Shown piece after piece: positions 22,646-30,579 of a DNA stretch of 59,809 bases. Below the pieces are notes generated by a model. The model ran no database searches. It was given only the letters and a program-made list of their open reading frames with translations, and was not told the origin of the DNA. The translations under genes and the position numbers were made by a program. Numbering within the stretch: the stretch's first letter is position 1; every line of letters starts with the position of its first letter. Source of the stretch: a virus; IMG/VR virus record IMGVR_UViG_3300031951_000168, positions 1 to 59,809 of that record; one strand, written 5' to 3'.

Positions 22646-25600
22646 ATGTCTAATAATCCTCTGACTCCTCAAGACCTTATAACCTTTACACAAGCATCTG
22701 CTCAACAAGGTTTTTTGTCTCCTCAGTTCCCACCAAAGTATGTGTTTGCCACAGACCCAGTAAACTTTGGTACACCTGCATTCAGATTATTCGATGCGGC
22801 TTTCATCTCTACTGGTATCATCGATCCCAATAGATTAGGAACAGGTGCTACAGGAGCAGGTAATCTTTACTTAGCCGATGACGGAGTGTGGAAACCTGTT
22901 GCAGGAGGAGGTGGAGGTGGTGATATGTATAAGTGTTTTCACCCCGACACAGAGTTATTAACTCTAAACGGCTGGAAAAAAATCACTGACATTTCATTTG
23001 ACGATGAAGTAGCAACTCTTAATCAAGAGACAAAAGAGTTAGAATACCAAGTACCTAATCATATTTTTAAATACGAGTATGACGGAGAACTATTAGGAAG
23101 AGAGACTAAACAGTTATCTTATTTGGTTACTCCTAACCATAGGATGTATGTAAGAAAATGGTATGGAGGACAAAGAGGACTAGTTTGGTCTGAAGATTTT
23201 TATTGGGAAAGAGCTGATGAAGTTTCAGAAAAAATAAGGTCATTTCCAATAACAGCAAAATGGAATGGAGTAAAAACAGAAACTAATCCTTTTGGAATTG
23301 ACGATGATTTGTTTTTAGAATTCTTAGGTTGGTTTTTAGCTGAAGGTTGTGTGGTTGGTACTAAAATATACGTAACTCAAACAAAAAGCAAAACTATTGC
23401 TGACTGTACTAAAGTTATGGTTGAGCTAGCAAGAAGTTTAGGAAGAACTTTGGCTCACAACCAGAATGCACATTTTAACTTTAGGCACTCAGAACTAGCA
23501 AAATTTTTAAGTCAGTTTGGCAAACATGCTCACAATAAATTTATTCCATCTTTTGTCAAGAATTTACCTCCAGAAAAGTTAATTTTATTTTATAGTGCTT
23601 ACTACAAAGGAGACGGTCATCTAAATAGTAATAATATTACTACTGTATCAAAAAGAATGGCTGATGATTTACAAGAAATAATCTTAAAACTTGGAGGATA
23701 CGCCACAATTACAAAATGCTCTCCTGCAATTACTTCCTACGGTGTTAGAGACTTTTATAGACTAAATTGTAATTTCAATAACTTACAAGGGAGTACTGCT
23801 AAAAAAGACAATTATAAAATTGATTATAAGGGATTTGTACACTGCGTAGAAGTAGATAACGCTACTCTATATACAAGGTTTAATGGAAAGCCTGTATTCT
23901 TAGGAAACTCCACTTACGACACAGACAATAGTGGAATCGTAGACAAGGCAGAGGCTTTAATGACTTTAGGAAGAAACTCTACAGGAGCTACTCTTTATAA
24001 AGGCACAGTAATCAGAATCCAAGGTTCAACAGGACATCTTCCTAACTTTGTAAAGGCCCAAGGTAACAACGATGCTAACTCTGCACAAACCTTTGGTGTA
24101 GTTGCAACGGACATAAACAACAACTCAGATGGGTATGTTATTGTTCAAGGAACGATTGATACTTTAGATACTCGTTCAGTAGCGACACATCCTTTTACAG
24201 ACGTTACTCTCGTAGACGGAGACATTCTTTACCTTCACCCTACAATTCCTGGATATCTTACGAACGTAAAACCTTCGGCTCCTCAGCACTTAGTTTACGT
24301 AGGGGTCGTAACTAGAACCTCTCCGACAAACGGAACTATAGTTTATCGTATTCAGAACGGATATGAGTTACACGAACTTCATGATGTAGCTATTGCCTCA
24401 GAAGTCAACAACGACCTTTTGGTTTATGAATCATCTACGGATTTATGGAAGAACAAAACCATATCTACCATCTTTGGAGGTACTCCCTTGGTCTCAGTTC
24501 CTACCCTAGCTCAAGTAACCACAGCAGGGAACACCACCACCAATGCCATTACTGTAGGTGGTGCTACTGTTAATACAACAGTAAATGCTGGAGGTATTAT
24601 TCTACAGCAAAATGGAACTAACATTGGTGAGTTTAGAAGAGTAGGGAATAATAATCGTGGTGCATTATATTTAATAAATAGTGGAACTACAGAAATACTC
24701 TTAGAAACAGGAGGGTTTTCCTATATCCGCAGTAATGGTTTGGGTATTGGTACAGCTACCGATGCAGGATATAAGTTAGATGTTAACGGTACTGTAAGAG
24801 TAAAAGGTAATATTGATCTTGCCGATCAAATGGATCGTTATATTTACGGCTTTGGCGGTAGTTATATTAAGTTTTATGATAATTTAACTGGTGGATTAGA
24901 TATATATAATGTAAGTGGGACAGGCGCTACTAGAAATTATGGACGTTTAGAAGTTTATGGAAATTTAAGTACTACAGGTTCTTTTTCTATGAACGGTAAC
25001 TTAAATATAGGTAATGGAAATTTTTTAGCAGCCGATCCGTCAAATTATAATAGAATCTACCCTTACAATGGCGCTAATGCAAATATGCGATTTGTATTGG
25101 GTCACCCAACAGCAGGTGATTTCGATTGGGAATATCCAATTAACACAGTATTGGTTAGACTAAAAAGAAATGGTAATTTCTTAATAGGAACTACTACCGA
25201 TTCAGGATATAAGTTAGATGTTAATGGGACAATACGTTCTTCTAGTGTAATATCTGGACTACAACTAACAAACACAAACTCTAATCCTGTAATTGGGTCT
25301 GATGGATCAAACATTGCGTTAGGGGTAAACTTTGCTTCTAGGATAGTTATGGCTGGTACCAATATTGACTTTATTGCAAATTCGGTAACCGTAGCAAGAT
25401 TTGCTAGTTCTAATGGTGGAGTATACATTGGTGGAGCAGTAGTACCAACAGCAAAACTACAAGTAGCAGGTTCAATCACTGCGGCCTCAGCACTTGCACA
25501 AGGAGTATACTTCAACAACACTTTAGTAGCAGCAGCAAACAATGACGTATTAGTAGGACTAGACATCAATCCTACCTTTACTAATGGTGCGTTTACGGGG

Positions 25601-27694
25601 GTTACGAATGTTGCTTTAAGGACTCAGACAGGAAATGTATTACTAGCCACAACTAGTGGTAACGTAGGTATAGGTACTACTTCTCCACAACACAAACTTG
25701 ATATTACCGTAGATAACGTACAAGGATTACGTGTTCAATCAAATAACTCTGGTTTTTTAGAGGTTGGTAGATCATTTGGAAGTAAATGGAGATGGACAAA
25801 TGATTATACAGCAGCTAATATACTAGAATTACTAGTAAATAATTTAGTCGGAGGTAATCCGAATCAAAACGTACTTACTGTCTTTGGTTCTACTAAAAAT
25901 ATTAGTATAGGTACAACCACAGACGCAGGATACAAACTAGATGTAAATGGTACAGCAAGAATACAAGGCAATACTAATATAACTGGGTTTTTATCTGCCA
26001 CAAGTTATTTAGAATGTAGAAATCAATTTCTTTTACGTAATGGTTTAGGTGGAGGACATACAAGTTTTAATATAGATGCTACGAATTTATATCTTGTAAA
26101 CTCTACAAGTATTAATTTTCAAATAGGATACTCTGGTAACTATTCATTTATTTTAAACAATGCTGATAGAACAATTGGTATGGCTGATAATGGTGCAACT
26201 GCTATAACAAATGCAAGTTCAGTATTAACTTTAACCTCCACTACTAAAGGCTTCTTACAACCAAGGATGACCAATGCTCAAGCAGTAGCAATTGCTACGC
26301 CTGCAACTGGTCTTCAAGCATACGACACCACAAACAATAAAAACTTACTCTACAACGGAACTGCTTGGCAGAACATAGCAACTGAAAGTTGGGTCTCAGC
26401 ACAAGGGTATGCAGTAGGTACTCCAACTTTAGATCAAGTTGTTACTGCAGGAAATAGTGTTGCAAATAATGGAATAACAATTACTAAAGCATCTGGAGCA
26501 ACCTTGACTCTTAATCCTGGGAACTCAGATAATGCTATTGTAATTAACAATAATGGATTTATAAAATTCACATCTAGTAGTGATTCTTTTATTAGAGGTA
26601 GCTCGTCAACATTTGTTGTTTTAGATGCTGGCTATGTATCAAAGGTTCAATTTCACTGGGGGGGAAGTGCTTCATGGATAAACACAGGAGGTAACTTACT
26701 CATAGGAACAACCACAGATGCTGGGTATAAGTTGGATGTGAATGGTACGGCTAGAATACAAACAAACCTAAATGTAGGAGATACAGCATTTACGGCAACA
26801 ACTCCAAATTATATTTCTTTAGGTGGAACATATGCAAATAGCGGATATGGAGCTAAATTAAAACTTTTAGATTCTGGGTCAACGCAATGGGGACTTGGTA
26901 TTTCTACTGCTGGAATAAATTATTATGGATCTTTTCATAATTTTTTTGCAGGAACAACAACAGCGGCAATAGTAATATCTCCAAGTGCAGATACGGCATC
27001 AACATCTCCTGCCTATATTTCAATAGGACAAAGTTATAGTAGTGTTGCTGGGGCGAATCCAAAGTTAAGATTATTTGGAACAACATACGGACTAGGAGTT
27101 TCCGCTGGTCAAGTAGATTATATTGCTCCAAGTCATGTTTTTTATGCAAACGGAACAGAGGCAATGAGAATTACCTCGGCTGGATATATAGGTATAGGCA
27201 CTACAACCCCAACAGAGCTACTCCACATAGTCAACAACACCACTGGGAATAAGTTTGCAAGGATCAGTGCTGGCGGAAGTAATGCAAGTGCTGCGTGGGT
27301 TGCACAGAATGACCAAGTAGATAACATTGTATACCGTGTGTTTGGTTCTGGAGTAAGTGGTACACAGATGGGTGTAAACTTAGCTAGAAGTGCTTCATTG
27401 ATTGCCAACCTAGATGGTAGTGGTAAATTCTTAATTGGTACATACTCTAACACAGATGTAGTATTTGGAGCTGGAGACCAAGAAAGAATGAGACTTATAA
27501 ACAATACAGGTAACTTCTTAATAGGTACTACTGTAGATGTTGGAACTAAACTAAACGTAAGTGGTGATATCAACGCAATGGGCTACCGAATAAACAACGT
27601 TATAGGTTACACAGGTATCCTAAATATTCCTGGAAATCCTCCTGGAATGCAAAACGTTGACATACAAGGTGGAATTATCGTAAATATTTTCTAA
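22646..27694 (+). CDS. tail fibre protein interrupted by an intein
   Basis: The 1682-residue precursor would become about 1357 residues after removal of the intein (22934-23908). The ATG at 22646 was preferred to a TTG at 22619 inside the promoter. The N-terminus (MSNNPLTPQDLI) is followed by GGGGGGDMYK, the intein, then STYDTDNSGIVDKAEAL, a widely conserved tail fibre motif with a Ca2+-loop look. The long shaft has repeated units of the form IGTTTDAGYKLDVNGTARI (at least five copies) plus GIGTTSP variants, typical of trimeric fibres in Bacteroidota phages. No S74 chaperone domain is seen; it ends GGIIVNIF. It would bind the host surface. Confidence 0.9.
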   Translation: MSNNPLTPQDLITFTQASAQQGFLSPQFPPKYVFATDPVNFGTPAFRLFDAAFISTGIIDPNRLGTGATGAGNLYLADDGVWKPVAGGGGGGDMYKCFHPDTELLTLNGWKKITDISFDDEVATLNQETKELEYQVPNHIFKYEYDGELLGRETKQLSYLVTPNHRMYVRKWYGGQRGLVWSEDFYWERADEVSEKIRSFPITAKWNGVKTETNPFGIDDDLFLEFLGWFLAEGCVVGTKIYVTQTKSKTIADCTKVMVELARSLGRTLAHNQNAHFNFRHSELAKFLSQFGKHAHNKFIPSFVKNLPPEKLILFYSAYYKGDGHLNSNNITTVSKRMADDLQEIILKLGGYATITKCSPAITSYGVRDFYRLNCNFNNLQGSTAKKDNYKIDYKGFVHCVEVDNATLYTRFNGKPVFLGNSTYDTDNSGIVDKAEALMTLGRNSTGATLYKGTVIRIQGSTGHLPNFVKAQGNNDANSAQTFGVVATDINNNSDGYVIVQGTIDTLDTRSVATHPFTDVTLVDGDILYLHPTIPGYLTNVKPSAPQHLVYVGVVTRTSPTNGTIVYRIQNGYELHELHDVAIASEVNNDLLVYESSTDLWKNKTISTIFGGTPLVSVPTLAQVTTAGNTTTNAITVGGATVNTTVNAGGIILQQNGTNIGEFRRVGNNNRGALYLINSGTTEILLETGGFSYIRSNGLGIGTATDAGYKLDVNGTVRVKGNIDLADQMDRYIYGFGGSYIKFYDNLTGGLDIYNVSGTGATRNYGRLEVYGNLSTTGSFSMNGNLNIGNGNFLAADPSNYNRIYPYNGANANMRFVLGHPTAGDFDWEYPINTVLVRLKRNGNFLIGTTTDSGYKLDVNGTIRSSSVISGLQLTNTNSNPVIGSDGSNIALGVNFASRIVMAGTNIDFIANSVTVARFASSNGGVYIGGAVVPTAKLQVAGSITAASALAQGVYFNNTLVAAANNDVLVGLDINPTFTNGAFTGVTNVALRTQTGNVLLATTSGNVGIGTTSPQHKLDITVDNVQGLRVQSNNSGFLEVGRSFGSKWRWTNDYTAANILELLVNNLVGGNPNQNVLTVFGSTKNISIGTTTDAGYKLDVNGTARIQGNTNITGFLSATSYLECRNQFLLRNGLGGGHTSFNIDATNLYLVNSTSINFQIGYSGNYSFILNNADRTIGMADNGATAITNASSVLTLTSTTKGFLQPRMTNAQAVAIATPATGLQAYDTTNNKNLLYNGTAWQNIATESWVSAQGYAVGTPTLDQVVTAGNSVANNGITITKASGATLTLNPGNSDNAIVINNNGFIKFTSSSDSFIRGSSSTFVVLDAGYVSKVQFHWGGSASWINTGGNLLIGTTTDAGYKLDVNGTARIQTNLNVGDTAFTATTPNYISLGGTYANSGYGAKLKLLDSGSTQWGLGISTAGINYYGSFHNFFAGTTTAAIVISPSADTASTSPAYISIGQSYSSVAGANPKLRLFGTTYGLGVSAGQVDYIAPSHVFYANGTEAMRITSAGYIGIGTTTPTELLHIVNNTTGNKFARISAGGSNASAAWVAQNDQVDNIVYRVFGSGVSGTQMGVNLARSASLIANLDGSGKFLIGTYSNTDVVFGAGDQERMRLINNTGNFLIGTTVDVGTKLNVSGDINAMGYRINNVIGYTGILNIPGNPPGMQNVDIQGGIIVNIF
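22934..23908 (+). mobile_element. intein with LAGLIDADG-type homing endonuclease
   Basis: A 325-residue in-frame element inside the tail fibre. Block A starts CFHPDTELLTLNGWKKI (Cys1); block B holds VTPNHRMYV; the C-terminal splice block is HCVEVDNATLYTRFNGKPVF ending in LGN before Ser+1. The penultimate residue is Gly, not the usual His. Two endonuclease motifs lie between: EFLGWFLAEGC and SAYYKGDGHL, each with an acidic residue for metal. Extein junctions are GDMYK and STYD. All parts needed for splicing and homing seem intact. Confidence 0.92.
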
Positions 27695-27699
27695 ATTTG
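27692..27699 (+). promoter_or_regulatory. possible -7 promoter element (TAAATTTG)
   Basis: TAAATTTG starts on the tail fibre stop codon (TAA) and ends four bases before the next ATG. It fits TAnnTTTG, but no TTG lies at the right distance upstream. If used, the mRNA would be leaderless. The overlap with a stop codon makes chance quite possible. Confidence 0.3.
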
Positions 27700-27703
27700 T
27701 GTT

Positions 27704-28015
27704 ATGATCAAGATACAAGATGTAATCGTACCAACTAAGGGAACTGCTAAATACTTCAGCATTAAGTGTCTTCAAATTGATGTTAACAAATCAAGTGAAG
27801 CGTCTCCTGTATTTTATTGGGCAGTTAAGAAAGCAACTCCCTATGCTATTGACGAAGTTCAAACTGAGATTCCTGGTGAAACTTTACTTGAAGGAAACTT
27901 ATCTATGACTAAAGAAGAGTATGCTCTTTGGGGTGCAGACGATTCTTACGCTGTAGATTGGGCACTAGCTAAACTTGGCTTTGTAGAGTCTACTGAAGAA
28001 GCTTCAGCAGAATAA
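27704..28015 (+). CDS. hypothetical small structural-type protein (103 aa)
   Basis: A 103-residue protein (MIKIQDVIVPTKGTAKYFSI) with beta strands and a helical acidic end (YAVDWALAKLGFVESTEE). Similar small proteins often follow tail fibre genes in Bacteroidota phages; this recollection is the only clue to a fibre-related role. It lies nine bases after the fibre gene. Confidence 0.65.
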   Translation: MIKIQDVIVPTKGTAKYFSIKCLQIDVNKSSEASPVFYWAVKKATPYAIDEVQTEIPGETLLEGNLSMTKEEYALWGADDSYAVDWALAKLGFVESTEEASAE

Positions 28016-28036
28016 TAAAATTAACAACCTCCCTAT

Positions 28037-28312
28037 ATGAAAAAAGATTCAACATTAAACCTGAACAAAGCCATTAAGGATTTGGACGGTAAAGAAATTG
28101 AAGGTTCTAACCTTGGTAAATTAGTTGCCCAAATGCTAGCAAGTGCTACTAAAGGCGATGCCTTAAAGTTCATGTCTTGGGCAATGAAACTTCACACAGG
28201 TGAAGCACTAGACTTAGATCCTTCAGATAAAGAAACTTTGAAAAACTTTATCAAAGAGCATGACCAATTGACTATTCTCTCTAAAGCACAAATACTTGAG
28301 TGCTTTGCTTAA
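28037..28312 (+). CDS. hypothetical helical protein (91 aa)
   Basis: A 91-residue protein (MKKDSTLNLNKAIKDLDGKE) with a helical middle (LGKLVAQMLASATKGDALKF) resembles small phage proteins seen next to tail genes; the function is unknown. It is the last rightward gene and ends just before the convergent terminator. Confidence 0.65.
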   Translation: MKKDSTLNLNKAIKDLDGKEIEGSNLGKLVAQMLASATKGDALKFMSWAMKLHTGEALDLDPSDKETLKNFIKEHDQLTILSKAQILECFA

Positions 28313-28346
28313 AACATTGCGCCACATTTTTTAAGCCCAATTGGTC

Positions 28347-28373
28347 AAACCCCTCTTCATGAGGGGTTTTTTG
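28347..28373. terminator. convergent terminator between the two halves
   Basis: The stem AAACCCCTC (28347-28355) with GAGGGGTTT (28361-28369) and loop TTCAT is followed by TTTG on the plus strand. It terminates the rightward block strongly. The leftward gene's stop codon (28357-28359) lies inside its loop. On the minus strand the stem is followed only by TGACC, so leftward termination is weaker. Confidence 0.9.
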
Positions 28374-28647
28374 TTTCCGTCATTCGGATAACCTTAGGCT
28401 CTTCTATGTAATCTGTAAAGACTACCTTGAGTCCTTCTATAGACATTATCTTGATTTCCAATAAGACTTCATCGTTTACGTCTTCTTGGAGTTTAAACAT
28501 TTCCTTTAGTATATTCTTATACTGGTCCTGTGTTAATAGTAGGGTATTTGGGTACTCTCCCCTTGACCGTACTTTATTATTCTCGAGTCCGTCTTTCTCC
28601 GACTCTAAATAATACTTGTGGATTTTTTCTTTTATCTCAGTAAGCAT
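28357..28647 (-). CDS. hypothetical protein (96 aa)
   Basis: A 96-residue charged protein (MLTEIKEKIHKYYLESEKDG), with LLLTQDQYKNILKEMFKL and a beta-rich end (GLKVVFTDYI). It is the last gene of the leftward block, five bases after the secreted nuclease gene, and its stop is inside the terminator loop. The function is unknown. The frame on the other strand here is a shadow. Confidence 0.65.
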   Translation of the reverse strand: MLTEIKEKIHKYYLESEKDGLENNKVRSRGEYPNTLLLTQDQYKNILKEMFKLQEDVNDEVLLEIKIMSIEGLKVVFTDYIEEPKVIRMTETKNPS

Positions 28648-28652
28648 AACGA

Positions 28653-29231
28653 TTACTGCACCAAATACTTTTTAAAGTCAGTAGTTATTGGTGCTTCGTT
28701 TGCAAAATAATAGACTTCTTTCTTATTTCCAAATTTTATGGTCTTATAGAAAGCTGTAGGTATGGTAGCACCTGTTGGTAGCTTGGCTGCTTTAGGGCCG
28801 TAAACCACTCTTATCTCTACTTCTACTTTACTTGTCTTAGCCAACTCTCTCTCATATGCCTCAAGTAATCTCCACGCACCTCTGTTTAGTTTCTCGTGTT
28901 GTAAGATACAATTCAAGTAAGAGAAGGTCTGCCACAGAGTTTCTCTAGTACAGTTAAAGTCAGCTGCTGGTGCACAATGTCCTTTGTCCCATACATTGTT
29001 CTCATAATCTTTTCCGTCTGAGGTCTTAACACTATCGTTGGTGTAAAAGTCCATTCCTTTACGAGGATAAGAACCTGTAGGGCATTGTACTGTGTACCAC
29101 ACACGTTTAGGCTGTTGTAGAACCTCTGAGTATACACAAGAGTATATTGGGGTCTTGATTAGAACGCTATCTCTCTGGGCAAATAACTGACCAGACAAAA
29201 GAACAACTAGAGTTAACAATAAGTTTTTCAT
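28653..29231 (-). CDS. secreted DNA/RNA non-specific endonuclease (NUC1 family)
   Basis: A 192-residue protein. Residues 1-19 (MKNLLLTLVVLLSGQLFAQ) form a signal peptide, so the enzyme should leave the cytoplasm. The NUC1 motif appears as WDKGHCAPAADF (His85 as general base; usual DRGH is DKGH), followed by NCILQHEKLNRGAW (Asn107, Gln111, Asn116), matching the metal-binding segment of this beta-beta-alpha-metal family. Several Cys residues could form disulfides. It overlaps the upstream spanin-like gene by four bases (ATGA). In a lysis cassette it may digest DNA in the periplasm or after lysis. Confidence 0.85.
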   Translation of the reverse strand: MKNLLLTLVVLLSGQLFAQRDSVLIKTPIYSCVYSEVLQQPKRVWYTVQCPTGSYPRKGMDFYTNDSVKTSDGKDYENNVWDKGHCAPAADFNCTRETLWQTFSYLNCILQHEKLNRGAWRLLEAYERELAKTSKVEVEIRVVYGPKAAKLPTGATIPTAFYKTIKFGNKKEVYYFANEAPITTDFKKYLVQ

Positions 29232-29617
29232 AAGATAAATCCAAGGATTGCTAGGATAGACATACCTACAAAACCATACTTGTAAAGCTTCATCTCTGCA
29301 TCCTTACGGTCAATGGTTCTATTAAGGTCATAGACTTCTTTTTTAGACACCTCAATCATCTGTTGATAACTAGGTACAATAGAGTCTTTGTAGAGACTGA
29401 TTTGCTGACTGTCCAAATGAATAACAGTCTTAAGAACAACTACACGTTCTCTTGCTTTGATTCCCTTAAGGAATTCGTTATTCAACTCCTTTAGCGGTAA
29501 GCTGTCTAGAGATTGTGAGTAGATACTTGGTGCCGTCAATGTCAGGCATAGTATCAAGAGCAATCTGAATAGTGTCATACTTGAGGTTGATTTTTTCATA
29601 GTAACTAAATTGTTCAT
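29228..29617 (-). CDS. spanin-like membrane protein (partner of the next gene)
   Basis: A 129-residue protein with an N-terminal signal-like segment (TLFRLLLILCLTLTAPSIYS), a charged helical middle (QMIEVSKKEVYDLNRTIDRK) and a C-terminal hydrophobic tail (YGFVGMSILAILGFIL). A start seven codons later (MKKSTSS) is equally plausible. It overlaps the i-spanin-like gene by 140 bases in another frame, like Rz/Rz1 pairs, and sits beside a holin. No good lipobox is seen (LILC lacks the small residues), so it is not a classical Rz1; a membrane-anchored variant is more likely. Confidence 0.6.
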   Translation of the reverse strand: MNNLVTMKKSTSSMTLFRLLLILCLTLTAPSIYSQSLDSLPLKELNNEFLKGIKARERVVVLKTVIHLDSQQISLYKDSIVPSYQQMIEVSKKEVYDLNRTIDRKDAEMKLYKYGFVGMSILAILGFIL

Positions 29618-29798
29618 GTTTAAGTGTAGATAACGAGTCTACTCTACTGAGAAAAGTCTCGTTACGTTTTTCCATTGAGTCCATGTAAGCCATAAACTTT
29701 TCTTCGTTTCCGCTATTTAGGGATTGCCTTTCCCATAACAAGAAGGCTACTGTTATTAGCAGTAGCCCTATTATGATAGCTTCAATTTTGTTTTTCAT
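29478..29798 (-). CDS. i-spanin (Rz)-like protein
   Basis: A 106-residue protein with one N-terminal membrane segment (IEAIIIGLLLITVAFLLW) and a long periplasmic helical part (MAYMDSMEKRNETFLSRVDS), as in Rz-type i-spanins that join inner and outer membranes at lysis. The end overlaps the next gene by 140 bases and the start overlaps the holin end by 17 bases. The function is inferred from topology, overlap and neighbourhood. Confidence 0.65.
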   Translation of the reverse strand: MKNKIEAIIIGLLLITVAFLLWERQSLNSGNEEKFMAYMDSMEKRNETFLSRVDSLSTLKHEQFSYYEKINLKYDTIQIALDTMPDIDGTKYLLTISRQLTAKGVE

Positions 29799-30201
29799 TT
29801 ACTTTGTGTTGGTCTATTTTATCTAAGATTAACTGCAGTAACTCATTCTTTATCAAGCCTGCTCTGGCTGCGTTCTTGAGTGCACTTATAAGCTGAAAGA
29901 GAATGAAGGGAGCACAGATAGTCTCACTTAACCAGAAAGTGCCCTCAAAGCCCTTCTCAATCATTAAAATACCTGTAAGCATAAATACCCACACCATTAA
30001 AGTTTTAAGCACGCTAAGAGCCTTATGCGTCTTAAAACCTTCCATCTTAGTTCCTGCCCAGACCCCAAAGAATCCATCTATAAACACAACAGCAACTACA
30101 GCTAAGTACTGTTCTATATTATCTGCTCCTAACTTAAGGAAGTAAGTTCCTAAAAAAGCTAAGAGAGTTGTACCTGTGTATAGTAGTGCTGATGTTTTCA
30201 T
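29782..30201 (-). CDS. phage holin (holin_4/toxin-secretion type)
   Basis: A 139-residue membrane protein. Hydrophobic stretches (LYTGTTLLAFLGTYFLKL, YLAVVAVVFIDGFFGVWAGT, LMVWVFMLTGILMI and PFILFQLISAL) give three to four membrane segments, and DGFFGVWAGTKMEGFKTHKA fits the conserved loop of holin_4-type proteins. The C-terminus is charged. It would form holes in the inner membrane at the end of infection. No endolysin is recognised next to it. Confidence 0.75.
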   Translation of the reverse strand: MKTSALLYTGTTLLAFLGTYFLKLGADNIEQYLAVVAVVFIDGFFGVWAGTKMEGFKTHKALSVLKTLMVWVFMLTGILMIEKGFEGTFWLSETICAPFILFQLISALKNAARAGLIKNELLQLILDKIDQHKVNEKQN

Positions 30202-30207
30202 TAGTTA

Positions 30208-30579
30208 TTATAGATTTACTATAGAAGGATTACCAAGTGTTGTTTGCATACCATCTTCAAAAATAATGTACCAAAAGTTACTTAAAGAGTTTAACCGAGT
30301 CTTAGAAAACTCAATTGCAATTTCTTGTAGTGCTTCTTGGCCTGAATGTTCTGTAGCATACTGATAACCCCATACTTTACCGTAAGGCAAAATAGGATAA
30401 GCAAGATTAAATACAGTTTGTAATTGTACTATCCAAGCCTGCTCATCTGTTGTTTGGTATAGTTCAGGTTGACCGCTTGTCATTTGCTGTTCTGGATCAA
30501 TATAACCATAATTAAAAATACTCGTATCAGTATAAGTGATAAAGTATGTTCTCTGTGTTGGAAATTTTATCTCGCTCAT
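30208..30579 (-). CDS. hypothetical protein (123 aa)
   Basis: A 123-residue soluble protein (MSEIKFPTQRTYFITYTDTS), rich in Tyr, Gln and Trp. The middle (WIVQLQTVFNLAYPILPYGK) looks helical. It shares one base with the repeat-protein gene, so the two are coupled. It may be an assembly helper for the repeat protein; no family is recognised. Confidence 0.65.
   Translation of the reverse strand: MSEIKFPTQRTYFITYTDTSIFNYGYIDPEQQMTSGQPELYQTTDEQAWIVQLQTVFNLAYPILPYGKVWGYQYATEHSGQEALQEIAIEFSKTRLNSLSNFWYIIFEDGMQTTLGNPSIVNL

Noticed and set aside
25102-25569. Leftward 155-codon frame inside the tail fibre gene
   Set aside because: Antisense shadow of the repetitive fibre sequence, with no promoter or protein-like character; the same holds for 27142-27573.
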